A stretch of DNA of 64,000 nt from Stenotrophomonas rhizophila (GCF_003651185.1 NZ_RCDC01000004.1:1598659-1662658); one strand, 5' to 3'; counted from the first letter of the stretch, positions 19,149 to 28,807 are shown. Program-made: numbers and translations. The notes: generated by a model from the sequence alone, not told the origin.

Positions 19149-20534
19149 ATGAATGACACCCGCAGCGCCCTCGTCGTCGACGACGAACGTGACATCCGCG
19201 AACTGCTGGTACTGACCCTGGGCCGCATGGGCCTGCGCATCAGCACCGCAGCCAACCTCGCCGAAGCCCGTGAGCTGCTGGCCAGCAATCCGTACGACCT
19301 GTGCATCACCGACATGCGCCTGCCCGATGGCAACGGCATCGAGCTGGTCACCGAGATCGCACAGCATTACCCGCGCACGCCGGTGGCGATGATCACCGCG
19401 TTTGGCAGCATGGATCTGGCGGTGGAAGCCCTGAAGGCCGGCGCCTTCGATTTCGTCAGCAAGCCGGTGGACATCTCCGTGCTGCGCGGCCTGGTCAAGC
19501 ACGCACTGGAACTCAACAACACCGAACGTGCCGCCCCCGCGCCGCTCGCCCCCGAGCAGGCCGCACGCCTGCTCGGCGATTCGCCCTCGATGGATGTGCT
19601 GCGTGCCACCATCGGCAAGGTCGCGCGGAGCCAGGCACCGGTCTACATCCTCGGCGAATCCGGCGTCGGCAAGGAACTGGTCGCACGCACCATCCACGCG
19701 CAGAGCGCGCGCGCGCCCGGCGCCTTCGTGCCGGTCAACTGCGGCGCGATCCCGTCCGAACTGATGGAAAGCGAATTCTTCGGGCACAAGAAGGGCAGCT
19801 TCAGCGGCGCGCATGCGGACAAGCCCGGCCTGTTCCAGGCCGCGCATGGCGGCACCCTGTTCCTGGATGAAGTGGCCGAGCTGCCCCTGCAGATGCAGGT
19901 CAAGCTGCTGCGCGCGATCCAGGAGAAATCGATCCGCCCGGTCGGTGCCGCCACCGAAGTGCCGGTGGACGTGCGCATCCTTTCGGCCACGCACAAGGAC
20001 CTGGGCGAACTGGTCGAAGACGGCCGCTTCCGCCACGATCTGTACTACCGCATCAACGTGATCGAACTGCGCGTGCCGCCCCTGCGCGAACGCCGCAGCG
20101 ACCTGCCCGCGCTGGCCGCCTCGATCCTGGCCCGGCTGGCCCGCACCCACGGCCGCCCGACCCCGCTGCTGGCGCCCTCGGCGCTGGAAGCCCTGGCCCA
20201 GTACCACTTCCCCGGCAACGTGCGCGAACTGGAGAACATCCTCGAGCGCGCCCTCGCCCTGGCCGAAGAAGACCGGATCGGTGCCAGCGACCTGCGCCTG
20301 CCCCAGCACGCCCCACGCTTCGGCGCCGGCAATGCGCCGCCCACCCAGGAAGAAGCCGTGGTCGATCTGCCGGCCGGCAATGGCGCCCTGCCCTCCTACA
20401 TCGAACAGATGGAGCGCACCGCCATCCAGAAGGCGTTGGAAGAAAACCGCTGGAACAAGACGCGTACCGCCGCACAGCTGGGCATCACCTTCCGGGCGTT
20501 GCGCTACAAGCTGAAAAAGCTCGGCATGGAGTAG
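19149..20534 (+). CDS. pilR: Sigma-54-dependent response regulator PilR
   Basis: A 461-residue NtrC-family activator that turns on pilA with RpoN. The receiver domain has phospho-acceptor Asp55 (CITDMRLPDG). The AAA+ domain has Walker A GESGVGKE, Walker B GTLFLDEVAEL and the arginine-finger region LRERRSDLPAL. A Fis-type helix-turn-helix lies at the C-terminus (WNKTRTAAQLGITFRALRYKLKKLG). The sigma-54 contact loop at residues 216-221 reads GSFSGA, whereas GAFTGA is canonical and P. aeruginosa PilR, as I recall it, has GSFTGA. It lies 72 bases after pilS and ends at a terminator shared with pilB. Confidence 0.94.
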   Translation: MNDTRSALVVDDERDIRELLVLTLGRMGLRISTAANLAEARELLASNPYDLCITDMRLPDGNGIELVTEIAQHYPRTPVAMITAFGSMDLAVEALKAGAFDFVSKPVDISVLRGLVKHALELNNTERAAPAPLAPEQAARLLGDSPSMDVLRATIGKVARSQAPVYILGESGVGKELVARTIHAQSARAPGAFVPVNCGAIPSELMESEFFGHKKGSFSGAHADKPGLFQAAHGGTLFLDEVAELPLQMQVKLLRAIQEKSIRPVGAATEVPVDVRILSATHKDLGELVEDGRFRHDLYYRINVIELRVPPLRERRSDLPALAASILARLARTHGRPTPLLAPSALEALAQYHFPGNVRELENILERALALAEEDRIGASDLRLPQHAPRFGAGNAPPTQEEAVVDLPAGNGALPSYIEQMERTAIQKALEENRWNKTRTAAQLGITFRALRYKLKKLGME

Positions 20535-20540
20535 AGAGAC

Positions 20541-20567
20541 AAAAAGGCCCGCTTGCGCGGGCCTTTT
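20541..20567. terminator. Bidirectional terminator between pilR and pilB
   Basis: AAAAAGGCCCGC-TTGC-GCGGGCCTTTT, with an A run on the left and a T run on the right. It lies between the convergent stops of pilR (20534) and pilB (20586), and serves both. Confidence 0.92.
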
Positions 20568-20585
20568 CTCATCTGCGGACGCCGC

Positions 20586-22310
20586 TCAATCCTTGGTCAC
20601 ACGATTGATCTCCGCCAGACCGGTCACCCCGGCCGCGGCCTTGATCAGCGCCGATTGGCGCAGGTCATTCACCCCCGCCAGCTGCGCGGCCTCGGCGATC
20701 TGCAGCGCATTGCCACCGGCCAGCACGATGGTCGAGATCTCATCGGTCATCGGCATCACCTGGTACAGACCGGTACGGCCCTTGTAACCCTCGGTGCACT
20801 CATCGCAGCCGACCGGCTCGAACAGCTTGATCCCGGCATCCAGCTGCGCCTGGGTGAAACCCTCGGCCAGCAGCGCATTGGCCGGCAGTTCCACCGGACG
20901 CTTGCAGTTGTTGCACAGCCGGCGAGCGAGGCGCTGGGCGATCACCAACGTCACCGAGCTGGTGATGTTGTACGGCGCGATGCCCATGTTCATCAGGCGC
21001 GCGATGGTCTGCGGCGCATCGTTGGTATGCAGCGTGGAGAGCACCATGTGGCCCGTCTGCGCCGCCTTGATCGCGATCTCCGCCGTTTCCAGGTCGCGGA
21101 TTTCGCCGACCATGATGATGTCCGGATCCTGGCGCAGGAACGAGCGCAGCGCCGCGGCGAAGGTCATGCCGCGCTTGACGTTCTGCTGCACCTGGTTGAC
21201 GCCGGGCAAGCGGATTTCCACCGGGTCTTCGGCGGTGGAGATGTTGCGCGTTTCATCGTTGAGGATGCCCAGCGCGGTATACAGCGAGACCGTCTTACCC
21301 GAACCGGTTGGACCGGTAACCAGCACCATGCCGTACGGCTTGTGGATCGCATCCAGGAACAGCTTCTGCTGGGCCGGCTCGTAACCGAGCTTGTCGATGC
21401 CCAGCTTGGCGGCGCTGCCATCCAGGATACGCAGCACCACCTTCTCGCCGAACAGGGTCGGCAGCGTGCTGACGCGGAAATCGATCTGGCGGGTCTTGGA
21501 GAGGTTGAGCTTGATGCGGCCATCCTGCGGCACGCGCTTCTCGGCGATATCCAGCTGCGCCATCACCTTCAGGCGTGCGGCGATGCGCTGGTTGAGCTTG
21601 ACCGGCGCCTTGGCCACGTTCTTGAGCAGACCATCAATGCGCAGGCGTACGCGGTAGTCGTCTTCGTAGGGTTCGAAATGGATGTCCGAGGCGCCTTTGC
21701 GGATGGCGTCGACGAGGACTTTGTTGACGAACTTTACGACCGGGGTGTCATCGCCTTTGGCGTCGATGCCAGAGTCGCTGATGCCGCCTTCTTCGTCGCC
21801 CGCGGAGACGTCCAGATCCCCCATCTCGTCGTCGCCGCCGAGCGCCGAGCCCAGCGTGTCCTGTTTGGACTGCCACTGTTCCAACGTGCGACGAATCTGA
21901 TCTTCATCGACCAGAATCGGCTCTACCACCAGGTTGGTGTGGAACTTGATTTCGTCGAGCGAGTGGGTGGGGTTGCTGGTGCCGATGAAGAGCTTTCCGC
22001 CACGTTTGAACAGCGGCAGCACGTGGTGCTTACGCAGCAATTCTTCGCTGACCAAGCCCATGGCGTTCTGGCTGTTGTCGAACACAGACACATCGAGCAA
22101 TGGCATGCCGAACTCAAGCGCGTTGGCGGCAGCCAGTTGGGCACTGGTGACAACCTTCTTTTCAGCAAACCACTGCGGCAGTGGTTGCTTGGCAGCCCCT
22201 GCCTTGGCCATGGCGTCGCGTGCCACAGCCTCCTCCAAAACGCCATCCTGAACAAGACGGCGAGCGATGCCTGTAATCCCGACGAGATTGGCATTTACCA
22301 CGGCATTCAT
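20586..22310 (-). CDS. pilB: Type IV pilus extension ATPase PilB
   Basis: A 574-residue GspE/PilB-family ATPase that powers pilus assembly. The N-terminal part holds a MshEN-like domain (residues 10-150). The ATPase core has Walker A GPTGSGKTVSLYTALG, the Asp box and Walker B in PDIIMVGEIRDLETAEIA, and the His box HTNDAPQTIARL. A four-cysteine zinc site (CNNCKRPVEL...CDECTEGYKGR) follows, as is usual for PilB. It is on the opposite strand from its usual partner pilC, separated from it here by about 10 kb of sugar-related genes and the pilins. Confidence 0.95.
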   Translation of the reverse strand: MNAVVNANLVGITGIARRLVQDGVLEEAVARDAMAKAGAAKQPLPQWFAEKKVVTSAQLAAANALEFGMPLLDVSVFDNSQNAMGLVSEELLRKHHVLPLFKRGGKLFIGTSNPTHSLDEIKFHTNLVVEPILVDEDQIRRTLEQWQSKQDTLGSALGGDDEMGDLDVSAGDEEGGISDSGIDAKGDDTPVVKFVNKVLVDAIRKGASDIHFEPYEDDYRVRLRIDGLLKNVAKAPVKLNQRIAARLKVMAQLDIAEKRVPQDGRIKLNLSKTRQIDFRVSTLPTLFGEKVVLRILDGSAAKLGIDKLGYEPAQQKLFLDAIHKPYGMVLVTGPTGSGKTVSLYTALGILNDETRNISTAEDPVEIRLPGVNQVQQNVKRGMTFAAALRSFLRQDPDIIMVGEIRDLETAEIAIKAAQTGHMVLSTLHTNDAPQTIARLMNMGIAPYNITSSVTLVIAQRLARRLCNNCKRPVELPANALLAEGFTQAQLDAGIKLFEPVGCDECTEGYKGRTGLYQVMPMTDEISTIVLAGGNALQIAEAAQLAGVNDLRQSALIKAAAGVTGLAEINRVTKD

Positions 22311-22452
22311 TGGCTACTGGCTCCCCATGTCAGGACTAGAGATTACTGCAAACCGACACTGGACTGGGCCATAGGCTCCCCAGAGCTGCGAGGTTGCTCC
22401 TCCGCCCCCCGGGCGCGGGTTACCATTGCCCCGGGGAAACTGGGGACTTACC

Positions 22453-23328
22453 GTGAAACGTATCAGCATCATCCTGCCGGCCAAGAACGAAGCGGAGGGT
22501 CTGCTCCGCACCTTGCCAGCATTACGCAGCCTGTATCCTGAGGCCGAGATCATCGTCGTGGACGACGGCTCGACGGATGCGACGGCCCAGATCGGCCGCG
22601 AGCATGGCGCCACCGTCCTTTCGAGTCCCTATTCAATGGGGAACGGTGCCTCTATTAAGCGGGGCGCCCGCGCCGCCAACGGCGAGATCTTGGTGTTCAT
22701 GGACGCCGACGGCCAGCATGACCCGAGTCATATCGAGTCCCTGCTAGTTAAGCTGGCTGAGGGTTACGACATGGTCGTGGGTGCACGCGACAGCAGCGGC
22801 CAGGCCAACGTCCACCGCGGCTTGGCCAACAGCTTCTACAACTGGATGGCCAGCCAAATGACCGGGTTCAGGATCTTGGACCTCACTTCTGGCTTCCGAG
22901 CAGCACGCGCGCGAAGGTTCCGCGAGTTCCTGCACTTGCTGCCTAATGGTTTCAGCTACCCCACCACGAGCACCATGGCCTTCTTCCGCAGCGCCTATCC
23001 AGTGGCTTACGTACCGATTCCAGTGGGCAAGCGGGTAGGCAACGGCAGCCACATCCGGCCCATAAAGGATGGCATCCGCTTCCTGCTGATCATCTTCAAG
23101 ATTGCGACGCTGTACTCCCCATTGAAGTTGTTCGCGCCGATTGCGGCAGGCTTCTTTCTGCTCGGACTGGGGTACTACGGTTACACCTTCGCCACCATGC
23201 ATCGCTTCACCAACATGAGCACCCTGCTATTCAGCGCGTCGGTGATCATCTTCCTGATTGGACTGATCTCCGAACAGATCACCGGACTCACCTATCTAGC
23301 GGCTCGGGACGGGCGGGAACGGGAATGA
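22453..23328 (+). CDS. GT2 glycosyltransferase, polyprenyl-phosphate-sugar synthase type
   Basis: About 291 residues. A DPM1-like GT-A domain has DDGS at residues 37-40 and the metal-binding DAD at 84-86, plus a C-terminal pair of membrane helices (about 215-280). This form makes polyprenyl-monophosphate sugars such as dolichyl-P-mannose or undecaprenyl-P-hexose, the donors used by GT-C enzymes. The start is GTG at 22453 with GGGGA 6 bases upstream; an in-frame TTG at 22426 is a weaker option. It is the first gene of a five-gene operon with ATGA/GTGA overlaps and is divergent from pilB. The substrate sugar cannot be read. Confidence 0.85.
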   Translation: MKRISIILPAKNEAEGLLRTLPALRSLYPEAEIIVVDDGSTDATAQIGREHGATVLSSPYSMGNGASIKRGARAANGEILVFMDADGQHDPSHIESLLVKLAEGYDMVVGARDSSGQANVHRGLANSFYNWMASQMTGFRILDLTSGFRAARARRFREFLHLLPNGFSYPTTSTMAFFRSAYPVAYVPIPVGKRVGNGSHIRPIKDGIRFLLIIFKIATLYSPLKLFAPIAAGFFLLGLGYYGYTFATMHRFTNMSTLLFSASVIIFLIGLISEQITGLTYLAARDGRERE

Positions 23329-24482
23329 AGGCAGAGCGGCTGCAGCTGAGGCGCCTGTTGCTGGTAACTCGCAACTTGCCACCACTGCAGGGCGGCATGG
23401 AGCGACTCAATTGGCACCTGCTTCAGCAACTACAGCGCACTTTTGAGGTGCAGGCGATTGGTCCCCACGGTGCGGCTGCCCTATCGCCCGCAGGCACAAA
23501 GCTGCGTGAGGTGCCGCTGAGGCCTTTGTGGAGGTTCATAGCAAGCGCCGCTTGGTGCACGCTTATACAAAGCACCGACCATCGTCCGGCGACGTACTTG
23601 GCCGGCAGCGGGCTAACCGCTCCCCATGCATGGATGGCAAGCCGTCTTTTCGGGGGCCGCTGCGCAGCTTATCTGCATGGCTTGGACATCAGCGTGGACC
23701 ACACCGCCTATCGAAAGCTATGGCTGCCAGTGCTGCGCCGACTGGACTTGGTGATCGTCAACAGTAGAGCGACCGCCGCGCTTGCCGTTGAGGCAGGGAT
23801 AGACCCAGCACGCCTTCATATTGTTCATCCTGGCACAGAAATCCCCCGCACTTCCGGCACCGATCGACGTTCGGCTGAGGGAATCGCCTTTCGCCGACGC
23901 CATGCGTTGGGACAAGGACCTTTAATGCTATCGGTTGGCCGTCTGACGCGCCGAAAGGGATTGTTGGAATTCATTCGCGACGAACTGCCCACGGTATTGG
24001 AGGCGTATCCCGAAGCAGTTTTGGTCGTGGCTGGTGGCGTAGCCAGTCACGCGCTTGGTTCGGAAGCACTAACGCCGGCTCAGTTACTTGCCAACACGCC
24101 TCCGGCAGTCCGCGAACGGGTTCGATTTATTGGTGAAGTGAGTGACGAAGAACTTAGCATCAGCATGTTTGCGTCTTTAGTACACGTTTTCCCGGTGCGA
24201 TCCCAACGCAGTGACCCAGAAGGGTTTGGAATGGTTGCGATTGAAGCCGCCGCACATAGTTTGACCACAGTCGCATACGCTTCCGGCGGCGTGGCCGACG
24301 CCGTCGCGGACGGGGTATCCGGGATTTTGGTTGAACCTGGGGACAGTGCCGGTTTCGCCAATGCAGTAATCCAGGCTATCCGCAATCCACTTCCTGCAGC
24401 TCCGATGCGCGTGTTCGCACTGCAATTCAGCTGGGACGCCTTTGGCGCTCGGGTGCGAGATTTGCTGGGACGGCTCACATGA
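23325..24482 (+). CDS. GT4 family glycosyltransferase
   Basis: A 385-residue GT-B enzyme. The N-terminal domain starts LLLVTRNLPPLQGGMERLNWHL, with the glycine-rich acceptor loop seen in GT4. The C-terminal domain has LMLSVGRLTRRKG and the nucleotide-sugar site DPEGFGMVAIEAAAHS (EX7E). It probably adds a sugar to a lipid-linked acceptor in the cytoplasm. Its ATG overlaps the previous stop by four bases (ATGA at 23325-23328). GC content begins to fall in this gene, a sign of separate ancestry from the core genes around it. Confidence 0.85.
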   Translation: MKAERLQLRRLLLVTRNLPPLQGGMERLNWHLLQQLQRTFEVQAIGPHGAAALSPAGTKLREVPLRPLWRFIASAAWCTLIQSTDHRPATYLAGSGLTAPHAWMASRLFGGRCAAYLHGLDISVDHTAYRKLWLPVLRRLDLVIVNSRATAALAVEAGIDPARLHIVHPGTEIPRTSGTDRRSAEGIAFRRRHALGQGPLMLSVGRLTRRKGLLEFIRDELPTVLEAYPEAVLVVAGGVASHALGSEALTPAQLLANTPPAVRERVRFIGEVSDEELSISMFASLVHVFPVRSQRSDPEGFGMVAIEAAAHSLTTVAYASGGVADAVADGVSGILVEPGDSAGFANAVIQAIRNPLPAAPMRVFALQFSWDAFGARVRDLLGRLT

Positions 24483-25561
24483 CCATGAATGGCTGGTCAC
24501 TACCCCCATCACACCTCCACGTACGACACCCCGAACGTGCTCCGCCGCCTACGGCAGAACCTGCAGTGTGGTTTCCCGCCGTAAGAACGGGCACAGGCAC
24601 CGATCACTTCACTCGAATTCTCTGCGAAGGCCTTAGATTGAAAGGCCTCCGAGCGGAAATCGCGTGGATAGATCGGAGAGCGGAGTACTTTCCATGGACC
24701 GTTCCAATACAGCGTGCGCCCAGCTGGGCAAACATAGTCCACATCAACACCTGGCTACACTCTCGTTTCTACAAAGGCAGCATTCCGATTGTGGCGACGA
24801 GTCACCATTGCGTTCACACCGGCATTTCTGGAAAGCGTAGAGGCATCGCTCGCACAGCCTACCATCGGCTATGGATTGAGCGCGTCGAGCGCGCCGCGCT
24901 GCAACGTGCAACCAACGTGATCGCTGTTAGCCAGTTCACTGCCAACCAAACGAAAGCTCACTTCGGCTCCGTCGAACTGTCGGTAATTCACAATGGCGTG
25001 GACACAAGCATCTTCCGCCCCGCCATTGATAAAGCTGACCAAGCATCACCGTTCAAGATCCTGTATATCGGCAGCTTTTCAACCCGAAAGGGCTCGGACT
25101 TGCTCGCCCCTATAATGCAGCAGCTCGGCCCAGATTTTCAGCTCCGGCATACTGGGAACAGAGATCAAGCAGCAAAATGGGGATTGACGGACGATTCAAT
25201 CGCTCTTGGTCGATTGAACCAGGCAGAACTGGTTCGAGAGCTTCAGCAGGCCGACGTCTTGCTTTTTCCAAGCAGACTAGAGGGTTTCGGCCTTGCAGTT
25301 GCCGAGTCCATGGCATGTGGAACGCCTGCAGTCGCCTCCTATGCTTCTTCTCTACCCGAAATCATCACGGACGAATCCGACGGACTGCTTTGCCGCACTG
25401 GAGACCCCGCTCAATTTGCCGCGTCCATTCGCCGCTTGGCAGATAATCGCGCCTTTCTCGATGAACTCTCCACTCGCGCAGCGAAGAAAATCGGACATCA
25501 CTTTTCTCTTGAGCGATTTATCGATGCGCATATCAACCTCTACTCGGAGACGCTGAGGTGA
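24479..25561 (+). CDS. GT4 family glycosyltransferase
   Basis: A 360-residue GT-B enzyme, different from its neighbour. It contains GTGTDHFTRILCEGL near the N-terminus, VIAVSQFTANQ, VIHNGVDTSIFRP, ILYIGSFSTRKGSDLL and the donor motif PSRLEGFGLAVAESMACGTP (EX7E). These mark the GT4 family. It overlaps the previous gene by ATGA (24479-24482) and the next by GTGA. The first 30 residues are proline-rich and unusual, and an internal start cannot be excluded. Its codon use is more AT-rich than core genes in this window. The specific sugar is unknown. Confidence 0.85.
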   Translation: MTMNGWSLPPSHLHVRHPERAPPPTAEPAVWFPAVRTGTGTDHFTRILCEGLRLKGLRAEIAWIDRRAEYFPWTVPIQRAPSWANIVHINTWLHSRFYKGSIPIVATSHHCVHTGISGKRRGIARTAYHRLWIERVERAALQRATNVIAVSQFTANQTKAHFGSVELSVIHNGVDTSIFRPAIDKADQASPFKILYIGSFSTRKGSDLLAPIMQQLGPDFQLRHTGNRDQAAKWGLTDDSIALGRLNQAELVRELQQADVLLFPSRLEGFGLAVAESMACGTPAVASYASSLPEIITDESDGLLCRTGDPAQFAASIRRLADNRAFLDELSTRAAKKIGHHFSLERFIDAHINLYSETLR

Positions 25562-26592
25562 CCATAAAGTTCGCGCAGTGGTCAAAGGGCAATCGCATCA
25601 AGGTAAATGCGTGTCCACTTTGCGGCGGCATTCCAATTGGGCCGCCGGAGGTCTACGCGCGCGCGGACGACGAAACACAGTTCGCGGACATCTGGCACTA
25701 CGATCGTTGTGCTCGCTGCCGCTCCCTGTACTTGCGTGACCGCCCTGACGTCAATTCGCTGCCCTTCGCGTACGCCGAGTACTTTACTCACGCCAATCCT
25801 CTCCCAGGCGAACACGTTTCCAGGAGCTGGAAGCGACGCTGGATTGACGGCTATATTAAGATCCGCTTTGGTGTGGACCGCTCCAAAGGCTCGGCATTTG
25901 GGGCACTCGTATTTTCCCTGCTGCTCCCCGTTCGCTGGATGCTGGATGTTCAAGGGCGTAACATTCCTAAGGATTACTGCCACAGCGGCAAGAGTCTGCT
26001 GGATGTCGGCTGTGGCAATGGGGATTTCATGCGCCGGGCAATTGAAATGGGACTACAGTGCTCCGGTTGCGAGCCAGACCAAGCTGCCGCATCGCTTTGC
26101 AGAAATTTCGGTCTGGACGTGCTTCATGGTGATGCATTCGATCCGGCAATGGACCAGCGCCGATTCAGTGTGATTACGCTAAATCACGTCATTGAACATG
26201 TGGAGAATCCCGTGCGCCTCGTCTCGCGCCTACACTCCCTGCTGGAGCCGGAAGGGATTCTCTGGATGGGATTACCCAATCCCTCCGCAATCGGCGTTTC
26301 ATTGTTCGGCAAAGCGTGGAAGGGATTTCACCCACCATTCCATTTAGCGATCCCTGATCAAACACTGCTGAAACGATGGCTTTCCGACGCTGGTTTTACC
26401 GACGTCCGATGCCTACGTCGAGGATTACAGAGTCCCGGCCTTTGGCTAGAATCGTCGCGCATATTCGAACGCGAGACTGGCCAGCCGGCTGGCTGGCGCA
26501 AGACATTCAAGCTAGCGGCAGATATCATCGCATGTCTCTCGCCGAGGTACAGCGAGGAAACCATCATCGTTGCTCGCCGCAAGTCGAAATGA
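25558..26592 (+). CDS. SAM-dependent methyltransferase with N-terminal zinc-ribbon-like motif
   Basis: A 344-residue protein starting at GTG (GTGA overlap at 25558-25561). The N-terminal part has two CxxC pairs, CPLCGG and CARCRSLYL, probably binding zinc. The class I methyltransferase core has motif I LLDVGCGNGDFMRRA near residue 145, followed by GCEPDQ and the HVIEHVENPVRL segment. Such fusions occur in sugar C-methyltransferases and in methyltransferases acting on glycans. Within a glycosyltransferase operon, methylation of a sugar is the likeliest role, which is inference. Confidence 0.8.
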   Translation: MTIKFAQWSKGNRIKVNACPLCGGIPIGPPEVYARADDETQFADIWHYDRCARCRSLYLRDRPDVNSLPFAYAEYFTHANPLPGEHVSRSWKRRWIDGYIKIRFGVDRSKGSAFGALVFSLLLPVRWMLDVQGRNIPKDYCHSGKSLLDVGCGNGDFMRRAIEMGLQCSGCEPDQAAASLCRNFGLDVLHGDAFDPAMDQRRFSVITLNHVIEHVENPVRLVSRLHSLLEPEGILWMGLPNPSAIGVSLFGKAWKGFHPPFHLAIPDQTLLKRWLSDAGFTDVRCLRRGLQSPGLWLESSRIFERETGQPAGWRKTFKLAADIIACLSPRYSEETIIVARRKSK

Positions 26593-27479
26593 TGAAAACG
26601 ACAGCTATCGTTTTACATTTCAGAACGATCGACCGGACCCACGCGTGCTTGATCTCGCTGCAGGCCGCGGGCGTGAAAAGTATTATAGTGATCGACAACT
26701 CGGAAGATGGCGGCGTGTCATTGGCGCAACTCCGATTGCGCTTGGCCCGCTCCATCGACGACATCTCTATCTTTATTCAGCCAAAAAACAATTTGGGCTT
26801 TGGCGCCGCAATCAATCTCGCGCTAGCCGAACGGGGACCTGACGATGAGAGTGCCGTACTCCTGATCAACTCCGACGCCCGAATAAGTCGCTCAGCCCTT
26901 TGCGCCATGGTTGAAACACTGAAACGTGGTGTAGCGATGACGGCACCGATGATCAGAGAGGCAGGTCAGATCCTGCCTCCTGTAAGGCACTACCATCCGC
27001 GCCTAGGCCTTATCCTCCAACGCTCGACTCGCGGGTCGAAACCCTATTTGACGGGCGCCTGCTTGCTACTTACCCCAGCAGTCATCCGGTCTGATTTATT
27101 CGATACAGGGTTTTTCTTCTATGGGGAAGACGTTGAGCTGTCCGCGAGATTGCGTGATGAGGGCCATGAACTAAGGCCAACGGACAGTGCGTGCATCGAG
27201 CATGACGGTTCCGCCAGCGCCCGAAAGGGCTCGTTATTCTATGAGTACCACTTGAACCGTGCCCATTGGCTACTTGCGAGAAAGCTCTTTCCGCACTCAA
27301 GCTTTGATCGCGCCATCGCCATCCTTGGGCGCTGCGTGACCTTGCCTTGCCGCGCTGTCACACGCTCAATTCGAGGGCGTTCGGCAGTACCAATTTACGC
27401 AGCGGTCCTTGCGACATGGGACACGGCCACCGGACAGATCCGACGTATGACTCCTGTGATGACTACTGAGCGGAACTGA
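26589..27479 (+). CDS. GT2 family glycosyltransferase (rhamnosyltransferase-like)
   Basis: About 296 residues with a GT-A fold. It starts TTAIVLHFRTIDRTHACL, followed by VIDNSEDGG, the NNLGFGAAINLAL segment, LLINSDARI (DXD-like) and the FFYGEDVELSARLRDEGHEL acceptor-site segment. These features match the WbbL-type rhamnosyltransferase branch of GT2. I chose the ATG at 26589 because it overlaps the methyltransferase stop (ATGA) like every other junction in this operon. Its 3' end overlaps the convergent flippase gene by 17 bases. Confidence 0.82.
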   Translation: MMKTTAIVLHFRTIDRTHACLISLQAAGVKSIIVIDNSEDGGVSLAQLRLRLARSIDDISIFIQPKNNLGFGAAINLALAERGPDDESAVLLINSDARISRSALCAMVETLKRGVAMTAPMIREAGQILPPVRHYHPRLGLILQRSTRGSKPYLTGACLLLTPAVIRSDLFDTGFFFYGEDVELSARLRDEGHELRPTDSACIEHDGSASARKGSLFYEYHLNRAHWLLARKLFPHSSFDRAIAILGRCVTLPCRAVTRSIRGRSAVPIYAAVLATWDTATGQIRRMTPVMTTERN

Positions 27480-28695
27480 CGATCACTCGTTTCGAGTAAC
27501 CGACCATCACCCAACCTACCGCCGCCATCCCATACTCGACAATAGCAACGGAGATCAAGACGGGCGCCTCGACTCGCAACTTTGCGAACATCACAGCAAA
27601 GACGACCAACGCGGCAGCACCAAGCATCTCGACCGCAGCTCGTCGCCAAGGCAAGTTCATCGTCATGAGGAGATTGACTGCAGAAAGCCTCAGACACATG
27701 CCTGGAACGATGAAAGCAAACCAGGATACGTAATCACTTAAACCAACATACGAAGGGCCGATCAAAAGCGCGAGCACGGGCGCGAGCAAGTACAGCGCAC
27801 CGCCCGCGACCGCACCATAGCCTACCGTTGCCCAAAAAAGTGGCAGGTCGGAAGTAGGTCCATCTGCGACAGAGGAACGCCGGTAGAGCTTGGGAATCAT
27901 CGCCAGCATCAACGCTATTACAGGAATCACCATTGCCGCAGCGATACGTGCGGATGCCGCATAGCTGCCAGCCGCCAAAGGGTTAAGCAGCTTGCTAGCC
28001 GTGATTTTGTCCAACTCGCTGGGCGCGGCTGCCGTGGTGGCCAAAACAGCATAACCTCCATTTTCGCGCCATTGACTCCGCGGAAGAAGGTTAAGCTCTC
28101 GAAGCCGCGGCGACGGGGTTGGCAAAAGCCATGCGGCAGCTATCAAGGCAAAGATGCTGCAAGCAAAGTGTCCCGCTATGTAGTCCTCCAATGTCGCTCC
28201 GCTGATGAATAAGTAGAGCACGGTGATCCAGAGTGCGCGGAGGATCAAAGTCAACAAGAGGATCGACTGCGCTTTTGCTGGACTACCTGCGGCATGGTGC
28301 GGGACGGCAAGGATGACGATCACGGGCTGGAGGAGCAGCTCAGACACAGCGAGCAATGCAATGCTTACCCCTCCAATCGGAAAGAATTTCATCGCTATGA
28401 TGACGAAAACGACGGCTAATGCAGCGCCGCAGGCCATTGTCGTGCCAAGCGCCGTAGCCAAACCAGTGCGCAAATTTTGCTCCTGGCGTGATGCGTCTCG
28501 GAGCAATGTCAGATGAGTGCCGAAAGTTGCAAAACCAGCCAGAAAGACGCAGGCGGCGGCGACGCCAGCAAACATGCCGAACCGATCTGCGCCAAGCAAT
28601 CGTGCTAGCAGGATCAGCGACACTGCCTGAGCCGGCAGTCGGACAGCAAGGACCAGCGCGGTCACCAGCGTCGACTTGAGCAAGGTCTGAGACAT
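27463..28695 (-). CDS. Polysaccharide flippase (Wzx/MATE-like)
   Basis: A 410-residue integral membrane protein with about 12 hydrophobic helices and the N-terminal VLAVRLPAQAVSLILLARLLGADRFG segment typical of Wzx/PST exporters. Such proteins flip lipid-linked sugars across the inner membrane. It lies on the minus strand, 112 bases behind the second pilin, and overlaps the end of the convergent GT2 gene by 17 bases. Sampled GC is near 50%, well below the window average. It may move the product of the plus-strand glycosyltransferases; which lipid-linked sugar it carries is unknown. Confidence 0.8.
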   Translation of the reverse strand: MSQTLLKSTLVTALVLAVRLPAQAVSLILLARLLGADRFGMFAGVAAACVFLAGFATFGTHLTLLRDASRQEQNLRTGLATALGTTMACGAALAVVFVIIAMKFFPIGGVSIALLAVSELLLQPVIVILAVPHHAAGSPAKAQSILLLTLILRALWITVLYLFISGATLEDYIAGHFACSIFALIAAAWLLPTPSPRLRELNLLPRSQWRENGGYAVLATTAAAPSELDKITASKLLNPLAAGSYAASARIAAAMVIPVIALMLAMIPKLYRRSSVADGPTSDLPLFWATVGYGAVAGGALYLLAPVLALLIGPSYVGLSDYVSWFAFIVPGMCLRLSAVNLLMTMNLPWRRAAVEMLGAAALVVFAVMFAKLRVEAPVLISVAIVEYGMAAVGWVMVGYSKRVIVSSAQ

Positions 28696-28807
28696 TACGT
28701 TTACCAGATTCCCCGGCCGGAGCGAAGCGCCCTCGTTTATTGAAGCAGATAGCGACCGTCAGCGGTGAGGTTCACTTGAATACAGGCACCGGCCCACTGG
28801 AGGATGT

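Noticed and set aside
22453-28695. Lower-GC block as a prophage or transposon
   Set aside because: No integrase, transposase or structural phage gene was found. The content is all sugar-related, which fits a surface-glycan locus better.
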